This document shows positions 53,555-63,077 of a stretch of DNA of 64,000 nucleotides, piece by piece. Under the pieces are notes generated by a model. The model saw only the letters and a list, made by a program, of their open reading frames with translations. It was not told where the DNA came from and did not search any database. The first letter of the stretch is position 1; every line of letters starts with the position of its first letter. The DNA is from Dyadobacter sp. CY347 (lineage in GTDB: Bacteria > Bacteroidota > Bacteroidia > Cytophagales > Spirosomataceae). A program made the position numbers and the translations under genes. The stretch spans positions 1 through 64,000 of the forward strand of contig NZ_JAKFFT010000009.1 of the NCBI RefSeq assembly GCF_021502655.1. The letters run 5' to 3'.

Positions 53555-54556
53555 ATGTATACTGCCCGAGAAATCAAACTGGGGATCGTTATGTCCTTCG
53601 CATGGAGGCCGATCCTGATCTTTTTTGCTTATGCCACATTACTCTGCACATTGAGTTACATTTCCGGCGTTGCGCTCGGCATATCATTCGTCCCGATTGG
53701 GCTGATTGGTACGGCCGTCGCATTTTATGTGGGATTTAAAAACAACTCTTCCTATGAAAGGCTCTGGGAAGCCAGGCGCATCTGGGGCGCTATCGTGAAT
53801 GCCAGCCGGAGCTGGGGAACATTTGCTGCCACTTACATTCAGCCCTTACCCAATGATCCTGAGCATAATGAGAAAGAGATCAGCACAAAGCTCGTTCACA
53901 GGCACATTGCTTACATCAATGCCGTACGGTTACAGCTGCGCGCGAAAAGTGTCTGGGACGATAAGCATTCCATAGCACACCACGTGGTTGCGGATCAGCG
54001 CGATCCGGATGAATTTCCACTTTTACATACATTAAATGACCTTTTGTCTGCCGATGAAGCTGCCTATTACCTGTCCAAAAAGAACCCTGCAACACATATC
54101 CTGAAAGCCCAGGCAAAACTGCTGGATGAAGTCTTCCGTAAAGGCGCGATCAACGAGCTGTTTTACTTTCATATGATGAATGTGATACAGGAATTTTACA
54201 ATCAGCAGGGCGCAGCTGAAAGGATCAAGAATTTCCCTTTTCCACGTCAGTATGCCTTTTTTTCCAAAGTTTTTATCTGGCTTTTCCTGGCCATTCTGCC
54301 GTTTGGCCTCATCGGTGAATTTTCAAAGCTGGGCGAAAATCTGGTATGGCTTGCGATCCCGAGCTACATCATCATTGCCTGGGTATTTTACACCATGGAA
54401 GTTGTGGGCGATACGAGCGAAAACCCTTTCGAAAATGCAATCAACGACATTCCGATGACGGCCATCTGCCGCACCATTGAAATTGATCTTCGTGAAATGC
54501 TGAATGAAGACAACATTCCCGCGCCTGTCAAAGCTGTCAATAATATTTTAATGTAA
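53555..54556 (+). CDS. Bestrophin-family (UPF0187) channel-like membrane protein
   Basis: A 333-residue protein with four hydrophobic segments (about 15-35, 40-58, 225-245, 255-275) and the family signature GFKNNSSYERLWEARRIWGA near 53-72. Prokaryotic bestrophins form pentameric cation or anion channels in the inner membrane. The late GDTSENPFENAINDIPM is the conserved acidic segment (a calcium clasp in animal proteins). No partner gene is near. Confidence 0.9.
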   Translation: MYTAREIKLGIVMSFAWRPILIFFAYATLLCTLSYISGVALGISFVPIGLIGTAVAFYVGFKNNSSYERLWEARRIWGAIVNASRSWGTFAATYIQPLPNDPEHNEKEISTKLVHRHIAYINAVRLQLRAKSVWDDKHSIAHHVVADQRDPDEFPLLHTLNDLLSADEAAYYLSKKNPATHILKAQAKLLDEVFRKGAINELFYFHMMNVIQEFYNQQGAAERIKNFPFPRQYAFFSKVFIWLFLAILPFGLIGEFSKLGENLVWLAIPSYIIIAWVFYTMEVVGDTSENPFENAINDIPMTAICRTIEIDLREMLNEDNIPAPVKAVNNILM

Positions 54557-54583
54557 GGGTTGACCGGACAAAACGCAGTCTGC

Positions 54584-55660
54584 CTAAGCGCTGTTTCGTT
54601 CGTCTACCTGATGTTTGACCCCTTCCAGATCCATCACTGGCTTTTCATTTCCCATGAGGAAAGCCAGTGATTTTGTGTTGGGGAGATATTGAAATGTCAC
54701 CCGCAAAATTCCTGTAATAGGAATAGCGATAATGGCTCCGGCAACGCCCCACAGCACCCCAAACGCGACGACCGATGTGATCGTCATAAACGGGTTCAGA
54801 TCTACTTCCTTGCCCACTACGTAAGGCTGGGTAATGTAGTTATCGATCATTTGCGCGGCAAACATAACAATAACCACGACCAACACGCTGGACGGTCCGC
54901 CGGAAACCAATGCCAGCAAAGCCGCCAACCCGCCGCCAATGGCATTGCCTACATAAGGAATGAATGAAAAAACGGCCGCTATAAGCGCCAGCAGAAATGC
55001 ATATTTAACGCCGCCGATCATAAACCCGGTGCCATAAAGAATGGCGAGGATGATCATCGCTTTTAGCATGCCGTAGAAATACCCACCGGAAGTCTTGCGA
55101 ATGTCTTTCAATGCTTTCCGCACGCGCAAATGGTCCTGTTTGGGAAAATTAAGTAATATGAATTCCTTAAAACGCTCCCGTTGCGAAAGCAGCAGCACTA
55201 CATAAACGATGATCAGGATCACATTGGCAATGGCCCCTCCTACCGAGCCAATCGCTGCCGGGCTTCCGCTTCCGAGTTTGGAAACCATCGTTTTTGCTTG
55301 TGCAAGCTGTTCGTCAGGATCCAGGCCTGTCTTTTCTTCTATGAATTTCTGTCCGTCTTCCAGATACTGAACTGATTTCTTTTCAATTTCCGGCCAGTCC
55401 TTGGAAATCATTTTGACCTGAATGGTAATCAGCGATCCCAGAAAAACCAGGAAAAGCATCAGTGTTACCGTGCTTCCCGCAACAGCCCAGCCTTTCGACA
55501 AGCGTTTCGACATCAGCCAATCCATAACCGGAATCAGCATCATGGACAAGACGGCGCCAATGACAAGCGGCGCCAGAAAAGTTTTGCCGAAGTATAAGCC
55601 GGCCGGAATTGCAATGATCAATAGTACCCAAATAAGGATCTTGGAGACGTTTTCCTTCAT
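54584..55660 (-). CDS. AI-2E-family (PerM/TqsA-like) membrane transporter
   Basis: A 358-residue protein with about eight membrane segments and an amphipathic soluble stretch (about 75-135). Landmarks are SFIPYVGNAIGGGLAALLAL, MIDNYITQPYVVGKEVDLNP and GVLWGVAGAIIAIPITGILRV. Members export signalling molecules or act as Na+(Li+)/H+ antiporters. The family name does not prove autoinducer transport here. Confidence 0.9.
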   Translation of the reverse strand: MKENVSKILIWVLLIIAIPAGLYFGKTFLAPLVIGAVLSMMLIPVMDWLMSKRLSKGWAVAGSTVTLMLFLVFLGSLITIQVKMISKDWPEIEKKSVQYLEDGQKFIEEKTGLDPDEQLAQAKTMVSKLGSGSPAAIGSVGGAIANVILIIVYVVLLLSQRERFKEFILLNFPKQDHLRVRKALKDIRKTSGGYFYGMLKAMIILAILYGTGFMIGGVKYAFLLALIAAVFSFIPYVGNAIGGGLAALLALVSGGPSSVLVVVIVMFAAQMIDNYITQPYVVGKEVDLNPFMTITSVVAFGVLWGVAGAIIAIPITGILRVTFQYLPNTKSLAFLMGNEKPVMDLEGVKHQVDERNSA

Positions 55661-55747
55661 AGAGAATAAGTTTTGTTGAAAACCTAAAAAATCATTCCAA
55701 AGGCTCCGATCCCCATTATACGTCTTGTTTCACCCAGAATTTAGGGT

Positions 55748-56452
55748 CTATTCAAGATGGCTGGCAAATTCCAGCACTCTTTTCAGATCTTCTTCTTTTT
55801 CGAAGTTTGTCTCGTTCACCCGTAAATACTCGTTGAGCTTTTTTTTGTATTTGGGATAGATTTTCAGAAAGTTAGCCCGGGTTGCAAACGTGATCCGCTC
55901 ATTTTTATCAATCAGAAAAAGAATAGACCTGCGCTTTAAAACAACCTTAACATTGCTTTCCAAGCCCTGTAAATTGCCATTTTGATTCACAAATGAAGAA
56001 TAACTGGAAATGGCGGAAGTTGCCGAATACTGATCATAGGAAGCATATTTCTCATTGCCCATTCTCACCAGAAATTGTTTTTTCCCCAATTTGACACCAT
56101 CATAATCTTCGATTGCATGCACATGACCGTGACCCTTAGTATAAAAATATAAGTTGTCGCCTACGAAAATTTTGCTGATGAATGCATGATCGTTGAAGAG
56201 CATTGTATCTTTTTTAGCATCAACAAACAACACTTCACCGTGGACCAGGCTGTAATTCATTTTAGCCTTGGAAATTTTGCCGCTGCGGAACAGCACCTGG
56301 CCGTCCAGGAATTTGTCGAATTGATAACGTTCAGCAAACGGGATCACTTTTGAGACGTCAGAGCCGTTTTTTACGCGATAAATGTCGTTAAGCTGCCCGC
56401 TTACTGAATTTGCACAAAAAAGCGCCACTAAAAGTAGAAACCAAGTTTTCAT
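55748..56452 (-). CDS. Secreted protein of unknown function
   Basis: A 234-residue protein with a signal peptide (residues 1-19, ending SVSGQ). The mature part looks beta-rich with repeated short hydrophobic strands (GQVLFRSGKISKAKMNYSLVHGEVLFVD) and a basic C-terminal helix region (FLKIYPKYKKKLNEYLR). No cysteines occur in the mature part. I do not recognise a family. It is likely periplasmic or loosely associated with the outer membrane. Confidence 0.75.
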   Translation of the reverse strand: MKTWFLLLVALFCANSVSGQLNDIYRVKNGSDVSKVIPFAERYQFDKFLDGQVLFRSGKISKAKMNYSLVHGEVLFVDAKKDTMLFNDHAFISKIFVGDNLYFYTKGHGHVHAIEDYDGVKLGKKQFLVRMGNEKYASYDQYSATSAISSYSSFVNQNGNLQGLESNVKVVLKRRSILFLIDKNERITFATRANFLKIYPKYKKKLNEYLRVNETNFEKEEDLKRVLEFASHLE

Positions 56453-56554
56453 GCAGATCCGCGCTGGGTAGTTATTTTACTATTTCATTATAAATTTAGA
56501 CAAATCAGGCAAATATTTGTTTTTCTGTTCAAATCATATTCATCAAATCATTTG

Positions 56555-57328
56555 CTATTCCTCCCAGCCTGCCAAATACGAACCTTCCTCCGTTTTCACA
56601 GAACTTTCGACAGCCGCATTGATCGTCTGCATTTCCCCGGCCGTCAGGTTGCGCCATTTTCCCGTGGGCAAATCGGCCAGGGTAACATTCATGATCCTGA
56701 CGCGTTTCAGCTTCGTCACGCGATAACCAAGATATTCGCACATGCGCCGGATCTGCCGATTCAGGCCTTGGGTAAGGATAATCGTAAAAACGTGGCTGCC
56801 TTCTTTTTTGACAAAACACTTCTTGGTAATGGTGCCCAAAATAGGAACGCCCGAAGCCATTTTGCTTATAAATTCAGGAGTGACTTGTTTATCGACCGTT
56901 ACCACGTATTCCTTTTCGTGGTTATTTCCAGCCCGTAATATCTTGTTTACAATATCGCCGTCGCTGGTCAGGAAAATAAGGCCTTCGGAGGGTTTGTCCA
57001 ACCTGCCGATCGGGAAAATGCGTTCTGGGTGGCGGATGTAATCGATGATATTTCCTTTCACATCGCGCTCCGTCGTGCAGGTTATGCCAACCGGTTTGTT
57101 GAATGCAATGTAAACCGAAGCTTTCCTGACTTTCAATAACTTACCGTCAATTTTAACTTCATCGTCAGCCGAAGCCTTATCACCCAGAACGGCTGTTTTG
57201 CCATTCAGCACCACACGGCCCTGTTCCACAAGCTTGTCTGCCTCGCGCCTTGAACAAAAACCTGTTTCGCTGATATATTTATTAATCCTGATCAAAATCC
57301 GTCTTTTTAAATCCTTATTAGGCCGCAA
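56555..57328 (-). CDS. rluF: 23S rRNA pseudouridine synthase, RluF type
   Basis: A 257-residue RsuA/RluB/F-family enzyme. An S4 RNA-binding domain (about 13-70, [24 protein letters not shown]) is followed by the catalytic domain with the active aspartate in [35 protein letters not shown] is the typical late motif. In E. coli RluF makes pseudouridine at 23S position 2604. The ATG at 57328 is used; a TTG at 57295 just before IRINKYI is an alternative start that fits the family length better. Confidence 0.9.
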   Translation of the reverse strand: MRPNKDLKRRILIRINKYISETGFCSRREADKLVEQGRVVLNGKTAVLGDKASADDEVKIDGKLLKVRKASVYIAFNKPVGITCTTERDVKGNIIDYIRHPERIFPIGRLDKPSEGLIFLTSDGDIVNKILRAGNNHEKEYVVTVDKQVTPEFISKMASGVPILGTITKKCFVKKEGSHVFTIILTQGLNRQIRRMCEYLGYRVTKLKRVRIMNVTLADLPTGKWRNLTAGEMQTINAAVESSVKTEEGSYLAGWEE

Positions 57329-57463
57329 CGGCCGCTGCTAATTGAAAGCAAATTACTTCAATTCACAAAAATTATCCTGTTTTTGATAAAGATTCCGGTG
57401 CAATGACACTTTTACGTTACAAGCTGAGATCATTTTAATTCAACTCACGAAATCTGTCCCCTT

Positions 57464-58762
57464 ATGAAAAATCGTTTTTTACCAATAGCCGTGCTTTTCT
57501 GGCTTTCATTATTAACCGCCTTCGCGCAGCCCGTAAGGCGACCCGTGGAAGTAATTGTTACCCTGGACCGGGATGACTGGACTTATAAAACCGGTGATAA
57601 AGTGCAGTTTCAGGTAACCGTGATGAGAAATGGAAATCTGGTAAAAAATGCCTCTGTACGTTACGAGATCGGCCTGGAAAAACTGGAACCGACCATTAAG
57701 GAAACCAAAACCGCTGCCGACGGAAAGCTCACTATTGACGGCGGAACGCTCAAAACGCCTGGTTTTTTAAGATGTATTGCCTGGGTAACCGTGGATGGCA
57801 ACGAATATCGCGGACTGGCAACAGCCGGATTTGAACCACAAAAAATTGAACCGACAGTGGCTAACCCGCAGGATTTCGATACATTCTGGGCTGCTGCAAA
57901 ACAGGAACTGGCCGCCGTTCCGATGGACGCCAAAATGACGCTCCTGCCCGAACGTTGCACCGAAAAGGTAAATGTGTATCATTTGAACCTGCAAAATAAC
58001 CGTAAAGGCGTCCGCGTTTACGGCATTTTGAGCATTCCCAAAAAAGAAGGAAAATACCCTGCGTTACTGCGTGTTCCGGGCGCGGGTGTCCGTGCTTACT
58101 ATGGCGATGTGGCCACTGCCGAAAATGACATTATTACATTGGAAATCGGCATTCACGGGGTTTCGGTCATCATGGATCCTTCGGTATATCTGGACATGGG
58201 CCAGGGTCTTCTGAACGGATACCCAGCCTATAACATGGATGATCGTGATAAATTTTATTACAAAAGGGTTTACCTAGGCTGCGTACGCGCCAACGATTTC
58301 CTGACCAGCCTGCCACAATACGACGGGACTAACCTGGCAGTAACCGGCGGAAGCCAGGGCGGCGCATTATCCATCATCACAGCAGGTCTTGATCCGCGCG
58401 TTAAATGGCTGGGCGCATTTTATCCCGCATTGAGCGATGTAACAGGTTACCTGCACGGACGCGCGGGCGGATGGCCACATTACTTTGATAAGAACGGTGT
58501 GAAATGGAATAATACGAAAGAAAAAGTGAATACAGTAGCCTACTATGACGTGGTTAATTTTGCCAGAAGGGTGAAGGTCCCCGGATTTTACATTTGGGGA
58601 TATAACGATGAAACCTGCCCGCCTACTTCCATGTACGCGGCCTATAATGTAACCACTGCATCAAAAGAGCTGAAATTATATCTGGATACCGGACACTGGA
58701 CTTACCAGGAGGAAAAGGACATTATGAACAACTGGCTCATCGAAAAACTGACCAAAAAATAG
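57464..58762 (+). CDS. Secreted acetylxylan esterase-like alpha/beta hydrolase
   Basis: A 432-residue protein with a signal peptide (1-21, ending TAFAQ). Residues about 25-130 form a beta-sandwich domain, and residues about 140-430 an AXE1-type (CE7-like) hydrolase. The catalytic triad is Ser297 (GGSQGG), Asp382 (YNDETCPP) and His411 (DTGHWTY). The family deacetylates xylan or acetylated sugars. The next gene, 15 bases downstream, is a Gfo/Idh/MocA oxidoreductase, so the pair probably processes a plant-derived acetylated sugar. Confidence 0.88.
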   Translation: MKNRFLPIAVLFWLSLLTAFAQPVRRPVEVIVTLDRDDWTYKTGDKVQFQVTVMRNGNLVKNASVRYEIGLEKLEPTIKETKTAADGKLTIDGGTLKTPGFLRCIAWVTVDGNEYRGLATAGFEPQKIEPTVANPQDFDTFWAAAKQELAAVPMDAKMTLLPERCTEKVNVYHLNLQNNRKGVRVYGILSIPKKEGKYPALLRVPGAGVRAYYGDVATAENDIITLEIGIHGVSVIMDPSVYLDMGQGLLNGYPAYNMDDRDKFYYKRVYLGCVRANDFLTSLPQYDGTNLAVTGGSQGGALSIITAGLDPRVKWLGAFYPALSDVTGYLHGRAGGWPHYFDKNGVKWNNTKEKVNTVAYYDVVNFARRVKVPGFYIWGYNDETCPPTSMYAAYNVTTASKELKLYLDTGHWTYQEEKDIMNNWLIEKLTKK

Positions 58763-58777
58763 TTTTAAAGCATTCAT

Positions 58778-60097
58778 ATGGATCGTAGAACATTTATAGA
58801 AAAGTCGGCACTATCGGGTGCGGCACTTTCGAGTGCCGCCTTCTCATCACTCCCACTCCTAAGCGCCCTAAGCCGCGCTGCCCCGTATCGCACGGCATTG
58901 ATCGGAACGGGCTGGTGGGGAACCAATATATTGCGCTGCGCACTGCAATCAGGCGAAAACAAACTGGTTGCGCTGTGTGACGTGGACGATAACCAACTGA
59001 AAGTCTGCGCCGCAGAAATGTCTAAACTAACACCGGACAAACCAAAGATCTACAAGGATTACCGCGAGCTTCTGGCCAAGGAAAAACCGGAAGTGGTGAT
59101 CGTTGCAACACCGGACCACTGGCATGCACTGTGCTGCATTGCGGCAATTGAATCAGGAGCGCATGTGTATGTTGAGAAACCCATTTCACATACGATCAAG
59201 GAAGGCCGGGCCATGGTGAATGCGACGCGTAAGCATGGAAAAATCGTGCAGGTGGGCACGCACAGGCGCGTTTCTCCGCATAATGTTTCGGGGATGGAGT
59301 TTTTGAAATCGGGTAAAGCAGGGAAAATCGGCATGGCGCGTGCATTTGTACATTATGGCGGCGGCCCGGGACAGAAAACGCCTGATTCGGAACCGCCGCA
59401 GGGACTCGACTGGGATTTTTACTGCGGTCCCGCGCAGTTGCTGCCGTATAACAAAACCATGCATCCGAGAGGGTTCAGGAATTATCTCAATTTTGCCAAC
59501 GGAACATTAGGCGACTGGGGCATTCACTGGCTCGACCAGGTGCTGTGGTGGTCGGAACAAAAATATCCGAAGAAAATTTACTCAACCGGTGGCCGGGCCA
59601 TCCGCCAGGATAGCACGGACGCGCCGGACCATCAGGTTGCTATTTACGATTTTGACGGTTTTACACTGGAATGGGAACACCGGAATTTCGCTGCAAACAA
59701 TGCAGAGAAAACGCATCCGCAACAGGCAGTAGGCGTTTATTTCTATGGAACGGAAGGCACATTCCACATGGGCTGGCTGGATGGCTGGACATTTTACCCG
59801 ACAGATCCAAAGAAACCGATCATTCACGAGGATGCAAAGCTCAACAAGCCGGACGATCAGAATATTAAGGAACTTTGGGCAAACTTCATCGAATCGATCA
59901 AAACAAACAAGCCGCCGATCTGCGAAATTGAGATTGGACAACGTTCAACGAATGTGGCGCTGCTGGGAATGCTGTCGCTCAAACTAGGCAGAAGCATTAT
60001 CTGGGATGGAGAAAAGGAAACGATTGAAGGAGATCCGGAAGCGAACAAGCTGCTGAGCCGGGAATACTGTGGAGAATGGAAATACCCGCAGGCATAG
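58778..60097 (+). CDS. Exported Gfo/Idh/MocA-family oxidoreductase
   Basis: A 439-residue enzyme with a Tat-like leader (MDRRTFIEKSALSGAALSS). The Rossmann domain carries ALIGTGWWGTN and the family motif EKPISHT. The C-terminal domain includes LNFANGTLGDWGIHWLDQV. Members oxidise or reduce sugars and sugar-like substrates with NAD(P), and exported forms are common in Bacteroidota. It forms an operon with the esterase upstream and ends at a palindromic terminator. Confidence 0.92.
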   Translation: MDRRTFIEKSALSGAALSSAAFSSLPLLSALSRAAPYRTALIGTGWWGTNILRCALQSGENKLVALCDVDDNQLKVCAAEMSKLTPDKPKIYKDYRELLAKEKPEVVIVATPDHWHALCCIAAIESGAHVYVEKPISHTIKEGRAMVNATRKHGKIVQVGTHRRVSPHNVSGMEFLKSGKAGKIGMARAFVHYGGGPGQKTPDSEPPQGLDWDFYCGPAQLLPYNKTMHPRGFRNYLNFANGTLGDWGIHWLDQVLWWSEQKYPKKIYSTGGRAIRQDSTDAPDHQVAIYDFDGFTLEWEHRNFAANNAEKTHPQQAVGVYFYGTEGTFHMGWLDGWTFYPTDPKKPIIHEDAKLNKPDDQNIKELWANFIESIKTNKPPICEIEIGQRSTNVALLGMLSLKLGRSIIWDGEKETIEGDPEANKLLSREYCGEWKYPQA

Positions 60098-60101
60098 AAA
60101 C

Positions 60102-60137
60102 GAAAAAGGGATTGTTAGCGCTAACAATCCCTTTTTC
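60102..60137. terminator. Bidirectional terminator, perfect 36-base palindrome
   Basis: A perfect palindrome (18 bases each side, no spacer) with A-rich left and T-rich right ends. It sits between the convergent oxidoreductase gene and the 118-residue gene and works for both. Confidence 0.92.
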
Positions 60138-60140
60138 ATT

Positions 60141-60497
60141 TTAATCGATCTTCACAACTTCCGCCGGAATGTTGTACTGATCTATAATTTCGCGTGTGAA
60201 CCTGACATGTCCTCTTGGCGCCATCAGATATAATTTAGCACCTTTCATGCCTGCAAGTTCGCTGAGCAACTTCCATTTCGAGATACTTCCCCGAAGCTGG
60301 TCTGTTTTCATTGAAACTTCCAGATAGTGCCTGTTGAACATATTTACGCCTGTCACATCGGGGGTAAATTTGGCATTATCAGCGGCCCGTTCGTAGGACT
60401 TCGGTGTTTCAAATCCTTCCATATTGGCCTGGATATCCTTGAACCCATGCGCCTGTGCCCACTTTACCACAAGTGGAATAAATAATTCCTTTTCCAT
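60141..60497 (-). CDS. Small cytoplasmic protein, unknown function
   Basis: A 118-residue alpha/beta protein (MEKELFIPLVVKWAQAHGF at the start, then PDVTGVNMFNRHYLEVSMK near 46-64). The pattern PD followed by E-V-S-x-K recalls small restriction-endonuclease-like or resolvase-like folds. However, the E-x-K spacing is not canonical, so no nuclease function is claimed. It has no signal or membrane segment and no operon partner. Confidence 0.65.
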   Translation of the reverse strand: MEKELFIPLVVKWAQAHGFKDIQANMEGFETPKSYERAADNAKFTPDVTGVNMFNRHYLEVSMKTDQLRGSISKWKLLSELAGMKGAKLYLMAPRGHVRFTREIIDQYNIPAEVVKID

Positions 60498-60666
60498 AAT
60501 ATTAAATGAATAATTTTTTCTATCCCGTCAACCAGGGAACTCCTTAAAAATCAAACTAAACTGAGCAGAGGAAGTAATTACCGAAAGCAGTCTGGATTGT
60601 AGTACTCTTACTAATCATGAAAGGTACGGCATTTTGCGGCAATCAGCAAATTTTTGCACCAATGAG

Positions 60667-60993
60667 TTAGTCGTCCAATTCGTCCAGAAAGTTGTTATAA
60701 GCCCTTACAAGCTCCTGGTGTGTCCTGGTATTTTTCTGTAAAAGCGCCAGGGCCACCCCTTTGCAATAAATTTCCTCAGCCTTTTCCACTTCTTCATTAG
60801 CAGCAAAAAATGAACCAGCGTGATAGTAAGTGGCCAGATAAAGCGGATGTTCGTTTAAAAGGATGTCAAAAAAGTGCGCAGCTTTTGCCGGATCAAACTT
60901 GGCATACTCGATCGCAAGGGCATAAACATTAAAAGGATCGCCCGGATCTTCCTCATAAAAGCTGATCAGATTGTTGAGTAAAGTGGTGTTCAT
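60667..60993 (-). CDS. Small TPR protein
   Basis: A 108-residue all-helical protein with two to three TPR motifs (DPFNVYALAIEYAKFDPAKAA, then ATYYHAGSFFAANEEVEKAEEIY). It probably mediates protein contacts. It is divergent from the electron-transfer-flavoprotein genes, 95 bases away. Confidence 0.8.
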   Translation of the reverse strand: MNTTLLNNLISFYEEDPGDPFNVYALAIEYAKFDPAKAAHFFDILLNEHPLYLATYYHAGSFFAANEEVEKAEEIYCKGVALALLQKNTRTHQELVRAYNNFLDELDD

Positions 60994-61008
60994 TATGGAT
61001 TATTATGC

Positions 61009-61039
61009 TTGCATACTATTTAAGATTTCCCTTAATTTG
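61009..61039 (+). promoter_or_regulatory. Promoter of the ETF operon
   Basis: TTG (61009-61011), 20 bases, then TTAATTTG (61032-61039), one base off the TAnnTTTG consensus. The box ends about 50 bases before the first start codon. Confidence 0.45.
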
Positions 61040-61088
61040 CCCGGACAAAGTTATGTTCATAACAAGCAATAATTTTAAATAAAAGCTC

Positions 61089-61826
61089 ATGAAAATACTC
61101 GTTTGTATATCCAATGTGCCCGATACAACCGCTAAGATAACATTTACGGACAACGACACCAGACTTAATAAAAACGGCGTCCAATATATCATCGGCCCTT
61201 ATGACGACTACGCGCTGGCCAGAGGCGTTGAATTAAAGGACCAAACCGGAGGAACATTAACCGTGCTGCATGTGGGTGAAGCCGAAGCCGATCCACAGAT
61301 CCGCAAGGCGCTCGCCATCGGTGCCGACGACGCGATCCGCGTAAATGCCGATCCCCTCGATTCCTACTTTGTGGCCGTTCAGATCGCAAATGTGGCGAAA
61401 CAGAACAACTACGATCTTATACTAATGGGCCGCGAATCGATTGATTATAACAGTGGCGTTGTGCATGGTCTGGTCGCTGAAATGCTGGGAATTGCCTCTT
61501 ACTCTCCCGTGATGAAACTCGACATTGCCGACGGTTCGGCCACGATCAGCCGCGAGATTGATGGTGGAAAAGAAATCCTGAAAGCACCTTTGCCGCTTGT
61601 CCTGGGATGCCAGGAGCCGATTGCAGAATGGAAGATACCGAATATGCGTGGCATTATGACGGCCCGTACCAAGCCATTAACCGTGGTTGAACCTGTTTCC
61701 GTAGACGAATTGACCGTGCCGGAAAAATACTTCCTGCCTGCCCCAAAAGGTGCCTGCAAAATGATCCCGGCCAGCGAGGCCGCAACATTGATCCGGCTTT
61801 TGCAAACAGAAGCAAAAGTGCTGTGA
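61089..61826 (+). CDS. etfB: Electron transfer flavoprotein subunit beta
   Basis: A 245-residue ETF beta subunit. Landmarks are KILVCISNVPDTTAKI, the AMP-binding LILMGRESIDYNSGVVHGLVAEMLG, and LPLVLGCQEPIAEWKIPNMRGIM. With the alpha subunit it carries one FAD (plus AMP) and shuttles electrons from acyl-CoA dehydrogenases to the membrane quinone pool. It is followed by the alpha gene after 38 bases. Confidence 0.95.
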   Translation: MKILVCISNVPDTTAKITFTDNDTRLNKNGVQYIIGPYDDYALARGVELKDQTGGTLTVLHVGEAEADPQIRKALAIGADDAIRVNADPLDSYFVAVQIANVAKQNNYDLILMGRESIDYNSGVVHGLVAEMLGIASYSPVMKLDIADGSATISREIDGGKEILKAPLPLVLGCQEPIAEWKIPNMRGIMTARTKPLTVVEPVSVDELTVPEKYFLPAPKGACKMIPASEAATLIRLLQTEAKVL

Positions 61827-61864
61827 TCTTTTTGAATCCATTATAAAATTAAAACTGAGAGAAA

Positions 61865-62836
61865 ATGTCAGTCCTTATATATGTAGAACTGGATAACGGT
61901 TCCATCAAAAAAACATCGCTCGAAGCAGTGGCTTACGGCGCAAAAGTGGCAGAAAAAACAGGTGATAAGGCGGTGGTTCTGGCCATCGGAAGAGCGGATG
62001 CGACTGCATTGGAAATTGCCGGAAATTATGGCGCTTCCAAAGTACTGCATGCTGCTGATGACAAATTATCACATGAAAACAGTCTCGCATATGCGGACGC
62101 GTTAGCGCAGGCCGCTGAACAGGAAGGCAGTAAGATCATTATTCTTTCTAAATCCGGCCTCGGCGACGCCATGGCTGCCCGTGCAGCTGCAAAATTGAAA
62201 GCAGGTGTTGTTTCCAATGTCACCGCTTTGCCTGAGATCAACGGTTCATTTAAAGTAACCCGCGGGATTTTCACAGGAAAAGCATTTGCCACGACTGAAC
62301 TGAAATCGGATATAAAAATCCTGGTGATCAAAAAGAATGTCATCGAGATCAATGAGGATGATGTGGCTTCTGCAAATGCGGTTGTGGAAACATTCTCCCC
62401 GCAATTGCGCGACGCTGATTTTCAGGCTTCCGTTGTGAATGTTGAAAAAGCGAGTTCGGAACTATCGCTTACCGAAGCACGAATTATCGTCTCAGGCGGT
62501 CGTGGAATGAAAGGACCCGAACATTGGCAGCCGCTGGTTGATCTGGCCAGGGCGCTGGGTGCAGCAACCGGATGTTCCAAACCCGTGTCAGACCTCGACT
62601 GGCGTCCGCATCATGAGCACATCGGCCAAACCGGGATCAAAGTTGCGCCGAACCTGTATATCGCTTGCGGGATTTCCGGCGCGATCCAGCATCTGGCCGG
62701 CGTGAATGGTTCCAAATGCATTGTGGTGATCAATAAAGATCCCGAAGCGCCGTTCTTCAAGGCAGCAGATTACGGAATCGTCGGTGATGTTTTCGAAATC
62801 CTGCCAAAGCTGACGGAAGCAGCCAAAAATCTGTAA
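61865..62836 (+). CDS. etfA: Electron transfer flavoprotein subunit alpha
   Basis: A 323-residue ETF alpha subunit. The FAD-binding C-terminal part holds [34 protein letters not shown] and [15 protein letters not shown]. It forms the ETF heterodimer with the preceding product. No ETF-quinone reductase gene is in the window. A hairpin with a downstream T-rich stretch lies about 130 bases after the stop. Confidence 0.95.
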   Translation: MSVLIYVELDNGSIKKTSLEAVAYGAKVAEKTGDKAVVLAIGRADATALEIAGNYGASKVLHAADDKLSHENSLAYADALAQAAEQEGSKIIILSKSGLGDAMAARAAAKLKAGVVSNVTALPEINGSFKVTRGIFTGKAFATTELKSDIKILVIKKNVIEINEDDVASANAVVETFSPQLRDADFQASVVNVEKASSELSLTEARIIVSGGRGMKGPEHWQPLVDLARALGAATGCSKPVSDLDWRPHHEHIGQTGIKVAPNLYIACGISGAIQHLAGVNGSKCIVVINKDPEAPFFKAADYGIVGDVFEILPKLTEAAKNL

Positions 62837-62962
62837 AATATGCGATTTCGGGCCATATTGAAATTAATTGTAATAAATACCTGAGAGCATATCTGGAAAA
62901 ATAGCTTAAAAATCAGATAATTAAGCCGCTTTATTCCCATCCGGCTGTCAATGAGCATCTTC

Positions 62963-63000
62963 TTAACCCGTACTTCATTTTTTTATGCAGTACGGGTTAA
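62963..63000 (+). terminator. 12-base inverted repeat overlapping terminator and promoter
   Basis: Arms 62963-62974 and 62989-63000 are perfectly complementary. The following TTATTTTTG both makes a T-run for termination of the etf transcript and contains the -7 box of the next gene. It could instead be an operator. Confidence 0.6.
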
Positions 63001-63001
63001 T

Positions 63002-63009
63002 TATTTTTG
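63002..63009 (+). promoter_or_regulatory. -7 box of the bifunctional nuclease gene
   Basis: TATTTTTG is an exact TAnnTTTG box, directly adjacent to the 12-base inverted repeat and about 70 bases before the GTG start. Confidence 0.45.
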
Positions 63010-63077
63010 CAACTTCGAATACATTTTCAGGCATATTCACCACAACTGTTAACCAAACTTGCGCATTTAGTTTAAAC

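Noticed and set aside
60141-60497. PD-(D/E)xK nuclease signature in the 118-residue protein
   Set aside because: PD and E-V-S-x-K are present but the E-to-K spacing is wrong for the fold, so I did not call it a nuclease.
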